Positions 56,074-64,000 of a DNA stretch of 64,000 bases are shown here, piece by piece. Positions within the stretch are counted from its first letter, which is position 1. Each line of letters opens with the position of its first letter. Made by a program: the position numbers and the translations under genes. This stretch comes from Thozetella sp. PMI_491 (Eukaryota; Ascomycota; Sordariomycetes; Chaetosphaeriales; Chaetosphaeriaceae): positions 62,001 through 126,000 of the forward strand of contig MU270116.1 in assembly GCA_021432635.1 (NCBI GenBank). The letters are read 5' to 3'. The notes below the pieces were generated by a model that was given only the letters and a program-made list of their open reading frames with translations, had not been told where the DNA came from and did no database searches.

Positions 56074-56886
56074 GCCGCCGAGTGGATCTCTTCCGTCGAC
56101 GTCCCGGGTTCGCTTCGGATGTTACAGCCCGCAGATGTACGATCCGTAGTTATTTCCATAGCCGCAGGCCGATCGAAAGAGCAAAAGAAGCGCACGAGCG
56201 TCATGGAAGGAGAGGCAGGCGGGTATCCTTTTGTCTCGTACACCACCAGACCCTCTCCCGGAGCGTGCGGCTACGCCTCGGCACCTTCGCTACTGAACCC
56301 CCTTTCACACTGCGTCTTCTGTTTCGCGTCATCCTTCGTCTTTTTCCTTAATGGTTGTGCCGGACGGCCTTGTGGTTTCTGTCTCGTAAAAATGACGTCT
56401 TATTAGGTAAAAGGAAAGCAGAAAACGGCCAGGCGAAAATGCAGCCCATGGAGAACCGCGTCCGTGTTTAGCAGCGCCCAGATCTTAGTTTGCGCATCTC
56501 CGCGGCTCTTGCCGAACATCCCCGAACCGCGCCGCACGGTTCCTGGTTGGTGATCTGCGAACCCGGATTCGGGCGACAAAGCACGCCATTGGTACAGAGA
56601 AACACCATTAATGAGACAATCGGTACCACAGCGGCAGCAAAGTCCGACGAGTTTTGTGTCCTCGACGCTGCTAAAGATGCGGGCCACTCGCTCCATGTTT
56701 AGTGCCCGACTAGTGAAGCCGAGGTTGGGGTATAGTCAACTACAAGGAATAGCGCCAACCCCCTGACATATAGTTACAGTATAATTATGTACAATCCTCT
56801 AGTAGAAGCCTGAGTAGCAGTAACCCATACTCCACTCGCCGCCCGCCCTGGTATCCCCAAATCCAAATGCCTCCCGACGGTCCCAT
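56074..56886. other. Intergenic
   Basis: 0.8 kb between two leftward genes. Contains the transporter promoter and the GTPase 3' region. No supported gene. Confidence 0.5.
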
Positions 56887-57221
56887 CTATAGGTGCGGCG
56901 TGGCAGTCCAAAGCATCCCGCCGGTGGCCATGTCCAGCCAGTGCCAGTGAGGGACACCAGGACACAGCCCGGGGCAGCAGGGCGTGCCGGGAACCATGAC
57001 CCAGCGAAGGAGACTCGCCTGCCGCTGAAGCGATGCTATATACTGCCGGGCGGCTTCCTGATGTGCCGCGTCGCGCTCGCCCCGCAGACGCATGGCCTCC
57101 TGCTGCTGGTGGTCTCGCTCCCACCGCAGATGGGTCGCGTCCTGTTGCCGCCTCTTGTCGTGCTCCGCCTGCCATCCGTCGCGCATCTCATCGCGCTCCC
57201 CCCGCAGCCGAGCCTGCTCCG

Positions 57222-57265
<44 letters not shown>

Positions 57266-58328
57266 GCCAGCTCGAACTCGGCCTGCTTCTCGGCGTGTAG
57301 CTTCTCGGCGTTGACCCGCAGCTGCTCGCGGTCGTGCTCCATCCGCCAGATGGCCACCTGCATCTGCTCCTGCTGTTCCGTCAGCATATCGATCGCCTTT
57401 TTGTCCTTGCTCGAGAGAGCTTCTCGCATCTGCTTCCTGAGCTCCTCGATCTCGCACTGGAACTTCTCTGTCCTCCGGCGGATCGTCCCTTCGACCTCCT
57501 GGCCTGCCTTGGTGTCGGAAAGCGAGAGCCGACAGTCCACCATGTCGACCTGCAGGTCCAGAGCCCGCTCCCACTTGGGGCCACGCGCTACGAGAACGTT
57601 GAGCAGGCTCATCGCCGACCCCCGTGTGTTGTCGTGGCGGTGGGCTTGCGACCCCTTCCCGATCATCCACCCCCAAAACTCTCGCGTGCTGACTAGCTCG
57701 TGTTCATGTGCTTTCCCAACCTCGGGCTGAACCTTGTCCCACATGGTGGTGACGAGGAGGACGTTCTGGAGGGCACTGGGACCGCACAACTTCTTGAACA
57801 TCCATATGTGCCGCTTAGCCGTGCCTTGCATGCGGGGGTCGGTGATGCTTTGCAGGTAGAGCACACCGCGCAGCAGCACATTCTCCTTGTACGAATCGTT
57901 AAGCCAGGCGGCGATCTCCTTGAGCACTTCAGTGTCGGAGCGAGCAGTATCGTCGAACCCGGGCGTGTCGACAAGATACACGTTGGCGCTGTTAGACCAT
58001 TTACACTTGTACGGTCTGACTCTTTGGGTGCCTAGCGGCGTCGTTGGGTTAGAGAAGCCGAGGGCAGGATTTGCAGGCGATGAGCAAAGCCAGCCGACTT
58101 ACATCCTTCCAGGCCATGGCCGACCTCAACTTTCTCGTCGGTGCACATGGATATGAAGGAGCTCTTGCCCGAGCCCGTCATTCCCATGACCGCGATGAAG
58201 ATATCTGACGCACGTGCTTCGTAGCCCCCTCGGAAGAGGTTACTAGTGCCCTCGACTGGCGCACACAAGTGGATATGGGTTTTGGGAGCATGCGACACGC
58301 GTGCTCCTAGGTTCGATAGACTGGTCAT
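56887..58328 (-). CDS. AIG1-like GTPase with glutamine-tract coiled coil
   Basis: Exons 58103-58328 and 56887-58031 (71-bp intron) give 456 residues. The P-loop is G49-MTGS-G54-K55-S56; G3 is DTPGF at 97-101; a G4-like TTMWDKV follows at about 160. The order and the switch region GHGLEGCTQ match the AIG1/GIMAP-like branch of septin-related GTPases found in many fungi. From about residue 230 the protein is a long charged coiled coil (RTEKFQCEIEELRKQMREA) interrupted by about 14 glutamines, then Arg/Glu/Gln-rich repeats. The C-terminal 50 residues are hydrophobic and Cys/Pro/Trp-rich. Its divergent neighbour at 59273 is a paralogue. Role unknown; GIMAP relatives work on membranes. Confidence 0.85.
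57223..57264 (-). repeat. CAG trinucleotide repeat (14 units), polyglutamine
   Basis: Fourteen uninterrupted CTG units on the plus strand (CAG on the coding strand) encode a pure glutamine run inside the coiled coil of the GTPase. Absence of CAA codons makes the tract likely to vary in length. Confidence 0.92.
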
Positions 58329-59272
58329 GGTAGGTCTAAGCAGGCAACAAAATGGCGAGTGGCCACTAGATCCTGAACTGGTAGACTGAACGACGCAGCT
58401 TTGCGAAATTACTAGACGCATCAAATGCAAGGAAAAACCATGGTAGTTATTGTCGACGGCGACGGGCCTACTTTATCCTGCTTGGTGGCATTATGACTGG
58501 ATCTGTGGTGGTGGAAGTCTCGCTCCCGATGAGGCTGACTCTGTTGATGCTGCAGGCCTCCGATCCCCTACTACTGATATCCGGAGTGGCGCCGTGCACG
58601 TCTACGGCTGTGCGACTCTCCGCAGGACCCGGTGTCGCCTGGCCGGTGCTTAAAGCGCAGCACCCGACCTAGGGAGATCACACGCGGGCCGTTCCTGTGA
58701 CCGGTCGACTGTCTTGTGAGCAGTGGGCCTTGGGCAAGGAACGGATCTTCTCTGTTCATGGTCCTCATGTGTCCTCAATACCTCCTGGCGAGAGAATGAC
58801 TGGGGGGTTGCACAGAGGCAGCAGCAGGAGAATCGGAGAGTATTAACCTGACCAAACTGGGGTGCTGCGCAATGCGCTGATAGGCTTACTACTGGCCTGG
58901 GAGAAAATACTGCCTTCTTACCGAAGCGATTGGCCACAAATCCTTGCTCTCTACACCTCAGTAGAGGCACTGCCTCAATGTGCACATTTTGTGCAAAGGC
59001 ACTCGGGGCGAACAAGAGAGCAGCGCCACATCCTGGGCGCGCTAGGCTCAAGCTCCAGCGCATGAGTTACCAGTGCGATATCCTCGTAGTGTCTTGAAAT
59101 CCGCCCGGGTGCTCCGCCCTTCTTTGCCTGGAGATAGATAAGGTATGACGGCCACGAAGTGCGCTGTATGTATAGAGCGAGGCATGCCATGGCGCTTTTT
59201 ACATTAGCAAGAAGAGGCATCATCCAGGCTTAGAATAAACTAAAATTATTTTGTTCACCAGATACTAACCTT
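58329..59272. promoter_or_regulatory. Divergent promoter of the GTPase pair
   Basis: 0.94 kb between head-to-head paralogues. A GATACTAACC sequence just before 59273 resembles an intron branch site (CTAAC), so a 5'-UTR intron or extra upstream exon of the rightward gene is possible. No other gene seen. Confidence 0.45.
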
Positions 59273-60876
59273 ATGGATTTACTCGCCCCTTCTACGGGAA
59301 ATCTTTCGTAAGTGCAAGCCCGTGCAGCGAGCTCTGGAAGGAAACGCGCCCATAGCTGACCGCACCCTTCTCTTTATAGTGCAAATGGCATCGTCCTTCT
59401 TGTTATGGGGCTCGCTGGCTCTGGGAAAAGCACCTTTATTTCCCAGGTAACAGGACAAGACGTTGGTGTTGGCCACGGACTCCAGTCATGTAAGTGCCCC
59501 TGTTTATACCTACGGCGGCTACGTTGGAGACCTAAGACGAGTTAACCACGACCACCGTGCCAGGCACTCAAAGCCTCTCCTTCCACTGTGTAGAATTGAA
59601 CGGCAAGCTCGTCTACCTGGTCGATACGCCCGGCTTCAACGACACCTCCCGCCACGACGTGGGCATACTACAGGAGCTAGCCTTCTTCCTGGCGCGAACT
59701 TATGAGCGGGGCGTGCCATTTGGGGGGATTATCTGTCTGCACCGGATCTCGGACAACCGCATGAGTGGCTCTGCTGTCAAGAATTTCGCACTTCTCCAGA
59801 AAATATGTGGACGCCGAGCCGCGAGCCGGGTTGTTCTCGCAACATGCTTGTGGGACAACGTCCAGGTCACCAAAGAAGACATGCAGGCGGCACTGGAGCG
59901 AGAGAAGGAGCTTGCGCGTACACGGAAGTTCTTTGGTGCTCTTTTAGAAGACGGCAGCTCTATGACGCGGTGGACAGGCGACCAGAACTCTGCGCTCGAT
60001 ATCGTCCAAGATCTTGTCGCCGCCCACGCCGAAGAGGGACCCGCGAGCCTCCCCCTGCAACGAGAGTTAGTCGACGAGAAGAAAGAGCTGTACCAGACAT
60101 CCGCCGGAAGGTTCATGCTGGAGAACTTTACGAAGCTCGCCCAAAAGTCTAGGCAGGAGCTGCAAGAGCTGAGGCGGGTTCACGCAGCCGCCATCCAGGA
60201 TAGCCAGCTGAGTCTTGCAGAGCAGGCTCTGGCGCAAAGGTCGAGGCTTCAGAACCGCCTGGAGGAGATAGAAGACGCCGAAACAGCGATGCACGTCAGA
60301 GTGGAACACATCGAGCAAGAGCAAGCGGCAGCGTTTCGGCGACTTCTCTCCTCAGTGCAGTCCGACAGCGCAGCCCATGTGACCCAGCTAGAGCAAGATC
60401 GGAGGCGGTGGGACACACTGCAGCGTGTCAAGCGGAGAGATCAGGAGGCGTTCCAGCACGAGCAGGAGAGGCATGCCAGGCACGCTGCCTATCTCGCTAG
60501 GACAGGACAGGGTGCCGCCCAGCAGAATCAGCGCGAGGATATGGAGGCGACGGAGGAGCAGTACCTTCAGGAGCAAGCCGAGAACGATGCCAGGATCGAG
60601 AAAGTCTCTCAGTCGATCAAGAAGGGAGAGAAGCGGCGCAAGTTCAAGAAGAACATTGTGCCGCTGCTGACCCTCCTCGGCGACGTGGGAGCCATCGCTG
60701 GCGGCGCCGCCACGGGTCTGGCCCCCCTCGTCGCCACGGTTATTGGCCTCACTGGCATGGGCTACGGGAGGCTTAACTTCTCGAGCAAGCCACGGCCGGA
60801 CACCACCGGTGAGGCCACCTCTGCACTGCTACCCCTTGCGGATCTGGCGGGACCTCAGTCCACTGCTGCTTCGTGA
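59273..60876 (+). CDS. AIG1-like GTPase with glycine-rich hydrophobic C-terminus
   Basis: Exons 59273-59307, 59380-59489 and 59564-60876 give 485 residues. The P-loop is G22-LAGS-G27-K28-S29-T30, the switch region GHGLQSCTQ, and G3 is DTPGF at 69-73. The intron between the P-loop exon and the G3 exon interrupts the same Cys codon in the same phase as in the divergent paralogue at 56887, showing common descent. Residues about 190-400 are a charged coiled coil. A basic KRRKFKK precedes a glycine-rich hydrophobic segment at about 412-450 (LLTLLGDVGAIAGGAATGLA), which could insert in or lie on a membrane. The paralogue lacks this segment. Function unknown. Confidence 0.87.
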
Positions 60877-61455
60877 CCGAGCTCGTCCCCACCGAAAATG
60901 GACCGACGTTGGTGGGCACGGAGGTGCAGGTGAGGATCCGCGGGATCCTAGTGGTGGAGTTTGCCATTTTCCGTCTCCCAGGGGTGCTGTCCGTTGCGTC
61001 TCCAACCGTCGACTCCGTTGCTCCCCCGCACTCACGGCCATTTTCTCCGGACTCCAACAGCCGCAGGCCATTAGGCTTCCCCAACGATCGCCTCCAACAC
61101 GTCCATCTCGGCTGCAGCCGCTGGCTATTTCGCCCCGGCACATGTGCGGGATCCTGGCCACCGCGTCGGAAGTGCTGTCCTCCCATCCGCTAGTCTCGGC
61201 TGCTCTGGTGCCATGGCCGGCCCTACCGGCACTTGGTTGGCTAAGTTGCGGCCGTGGCAGGCACCGGGCTCCAGTGTCATCTTGGAGAAATGCACCTCCA
61301 CGGGCGATCAGCCCCGATACAGCAGCTTCGGCCCGCTTAGGAGATGCTGGGGATGCGTCGCGGTGATATAACGCTGCGGCCGCCGCCAGCCAGCAGGGAG
61401 GTGACCAACCCCCATTCCCATTCATCCCTTTCCCACTCACGGAGAGATCTGGACG
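60877..61455. promoter_or_regulatory. Promoter region of the GH3 gene
   Basis: 0.58 kb. A GATATAAC element at about 61363 is a plausible TATA box some 90 bp before the ATG. A 320-codon minus-strand frame crosses this region and the GH3 first exon and is regarded as a shadow. Confidence 0.5.
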
Positions 61456-64000
61456 ATGGCGATCATGGCATCGACGTTGGGCTACTCGCTTCTGGCGGTC
61501 ATGGTCGCACTGGCGGCCGGCCAAGCCAGCGTCCCGGTGTACAAGAATGCACGCGCGCCGGTCGAGGACCGAATCAGCGACCTCCTCTCCCGCATGACCA
61601 TTGAGGACAAGGCCGCCCAGCTCGTCCAGGGTGACATCTCCAACTGGATCAACACTACAGATGGCAGCTTCAACGCCAGCGGTCTGGCCTGGAACATGAA
61701 GTACCGCGCGAGTCAGTTCTACGTCGGGTACCCAACGAACTGGACCACGCTCAGCCACGGCATCAAGATCGCGCAGGACTACTTGCAGCACAACACCACC
61801 CTAGGGATTCCCGCGCTAGTCCAGAGCGAGGGCATCCACGGGTTCCTGATGCCCAATGCTACCATCTTCAACTCTCCTATCGGCCAGGCGAGCTCGTGGA
61901 ATCCGGGGCTCGTGCAGGAGATGGCCAAGGCTATCGCGCAGGAGGCCCTGGCGCTGGGAGTGAACCAACTATTTACTCCACTGGGAGATCTAGCCCGGGA
62001 GCTGCGGTACGGGCGCGTCGAGGAGAGCTACAGCGAAGATCCGTACCTCTCGGGCGAGATGGCGTACTCGGTCGTCACCGGGCTCCAGTCGGGGAAAGTA
62101 GCCGCCACTGTCAAACACTTCGCCGGCGTTGCATCTCCAGAGCAAGGAATCAACACCGGGCCAGTGCATGGAGGGCCTCGGGAGTTGCATACGACATACT
62201 TGCCGTCATACAAGCGGGCCATCGTGGACGGAGGTGCATATAGCATCATGTCGGCGTATCACTGCTATGACGGCGTTCCGGCTGTCGCGAACAAGTACAT
62301 GTTGACCGATATCTTGCGCGATAGCTGGGGCTACAAGGTTGGTAGTCTATGCTGGACGTGACCTGTGTACAAAAGCATATTAACTAACACGTCTCTCGAA
62401 GTATTTTGTCACATCGGATGCTGGTGGCACGGACCGTCTTTGTAACGCTTTTTATATGTGTCGCGCAAGCCCGATCGATTCCGAGGCTATCGTCTCCATG
62501 GTGAGTCCTCATCGATATGAGACCGGCTAGACATCTTCAGGCATCCAGCTGCTAACGCTTATCTTTGTCCCCAGGCGCTCACCGCGGGTACAGACTCGGA
62601 GATGGGCGGAGGATCCTACAACTACCAGAAAATCCCCGAGATGGTCAAGGCTGGCAAACTAGACGAGAAGATCGTCGACACGGCCGTCTCTCGCGTCCTT
62701 CGCGCCAAGTTCGAGCTCGGGCTCTTCGAGAACCCATACCAAGGCGTTGCTGACAACGAGACCTCAAAGTACATCAACACTCCCAAGACCGTCAAGCTTG
62801 CCCGCGATCTCGACGCGGAGTCCATCGTGCTCCTCGAGAATCACAACAACGTGCTGCCCTTGAGCAAGTCAGCCAATGTGGCCGTCATTGGCCCCATGGC
62901 CCACGGCTACATGAATGTGAGTCCCCTCAAAACTGCAAACATCCCTTCCCGTCTGAGTTCTGACTCCTGGACCAAAGTATGGTGACTATGTTCCGTACAA
63001 ATCCCAGTACCGAGGCGTGACGCCTCTCGACGGCATCCGCGTCGCGAGCCAAGGCACCGTGACTTATGCCAAGGGCTGCGAGCGCTGGTCCAACGATGAG
63101 TCCGGGTTCGCCGAGGCCGTCGCCGCGGCGGAGGCTGCCGACGTCGCCGTCGTCGTGGTCGGCACGTGGAGCCGCGACCAGGGCGAGCTGTGGCAGAACC
63201 TCAACGCCACTACGGGCGAGCACATTGACGTGGCGTCGCTCAACCTGGTCGGCGCCATGCCGCGGCTTGTGCGAGCCATCATCGACACCGGTAAGCCCAC
63301 GGTAGTCGTCTTTAGCAGCGGCAAGCCTGTCACCGAGCCATGGATCAGCGAGGACGCGGCCGCCCTGGTGCAGCAGTTCTACCCCTCGGAGCAGGGCGGC
63401 AATGCCCTGGCTGACGTGCTGTTTGGCAATGTCAACCCGAGCGGGAAGCTGCCCGTCAGCTTCCCGACGACCGTCGGCGCGCTCCCTAACTTTTACGACT
63501 ACCTCAACTCTGGCAGGGCGTGGCCGAATCCGGGCAAGGAATATGCGAATGGTACACTCGTCTTTGGGACCAACTATGTGCTCGATACGCCGCAGCCGCT
63601 ATATGAAGTATGTGTCCCTACCTCCTCCTCCCCATACCTTGACATGACCTAATGGAGTCTCTAGTTCGGTTACGGCAAGTCGTACAGCACCTTTGCCTAC
63701 CACAACCTCCGACTGTCAAAGCAAAATGTATCAGCAACAGATAAGATCACCATTTCAGTTGATGTAACCAACAATAGCACGCGGGATGGAACCGAGGTTG
63801 TGCAGCTCTACGTGAAAGATGTTATGGCGAGCGTAGTGGTTCCTAACATCCAGCTGAGAGGCTTCTCCAAGGTAGCGATCACGGCTGGGGCCACTCAGAC
63901 GGTCCAGATCCCCCTTAACGTGGCCGATCTCGGGGTGTGGGATATCAAGCTCAACTACCTGGTGGAGCCGGGAGACTTCTTGGTCTTGGTTGGCAGCTCT
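61456..64000 (+). CDS. Secreted GH3 glycoside hydrolase (beta-glucosidase-like; 3' end outside window)
   Basis: Five exons are visible, 61456-62337, 62402-62500, 62575-62916, 62978-63607 and 63665 onward, giving 847 residues before the window ends. A signal peptide covers about 1-24. The GH3 N-terminal barrel has SRMTIEDKAAQLVQGD, QSEGIHGFL, GVNQLFTPLGDLARELRYGRVEE, KVAATVKHFAG and, restored by splicing, YFVTSDAGG with Asp300 as the likely nucleophile. The second domain has ESIVLLENHNNVLPL, WSRDQGELW and VFSSGKPV; the fibronectin-III-like C-terminal domain starts after FGYGKSYSTF. The family removes terminal beta-glucose or beta-xylose from oligosaccharides. SDA instead of SDW after the nucleophile occurs in part of the family. 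Many N-glycosylation sites support secretion. The exact substrate is not determined. Confidence 0.92.

Noticed and set aside
60829-61791. 320-codon minus-strand frame
   Set aside because: It overlaps the first exon of the well-supported GH3 gene on the other strand and has no family features.

Overview
The window is nuclear DNA of a filamentous ascomycete (Pezizomycotina; a Sordariomycete fits best, by inference). The evidence is short introns (about 44-200 bp, one of 327 bp) with GTRNGT donors, CTRAC-like branch points and YAG acceptors, and family content typical of these fungi: scytalone dehydratase, Mdm10, a HET-domain protein, a Zn2Cys6 regulator, DUF2293, and Dal5-type permeases. Gene models below were assembled by hand by joining reading frames across splice sites. 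Every multi-exon model keeps frame, but none has been tested against transcripts.

Layout. 1-18.6 kb is mostly housekeeping: a calponin-family actin-binding protein (cut by the window start), an unassigned nuclear-looking protein, complex I assembly factor N7BML/NDUFAF2 divergent from ribosomal protein S19, an ankyrin protein carrying zinc-deaminase signatures, a ZIP zinc transporter, Mdm10, scytalone dehydratase of DHN-melanin synthesis and a DUF2293 protein. 20-35.7 kb holds five genes that look like an organosulfur (sulfonate) uptake and desulfonation group: a TauD/Jlp1-type dioxygenase, two Dal5/ACS-family permeases, a flavin-containing monooxygenase and an SsuD/SfnG-like FMN-dependent monooxygenase. 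Two single-pass surface proteins (a kelch protein and a Cys-rich protein) sit in the middle.

35.7-61 kb is looser, accessory-looking DNA with long gene-poor stretches, a repeat pair showing RIP-like transitions, homopolymer tracts, and genes of families tied to fungal self/non-self recognition or of unknown role: a non-RD kinase fused to C2H2 fingers, a membrane-anchored HET protein, and two head-to-head AIG1-like coiled-coil GTPases. Among them lie a secreted CBM52-type protein, a Zn2Cys6 regulator, a Nudix hydrolase and an SLAC1/TDT-family anion transporter. The window ends inside a secreted GH3 glycoside hydrolase.

The most notable items are the ankyrin-deaminase architecture, the possible sulfonate cluster, the divergent GTPase pair (one with a glutamine tract, the other with a glycine-rich hydrophobic C-terminus) and the kinase-zinc-finger fusion near a HET gene. 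No tRNA, rRNA, CRISPR or intact transposon was found.
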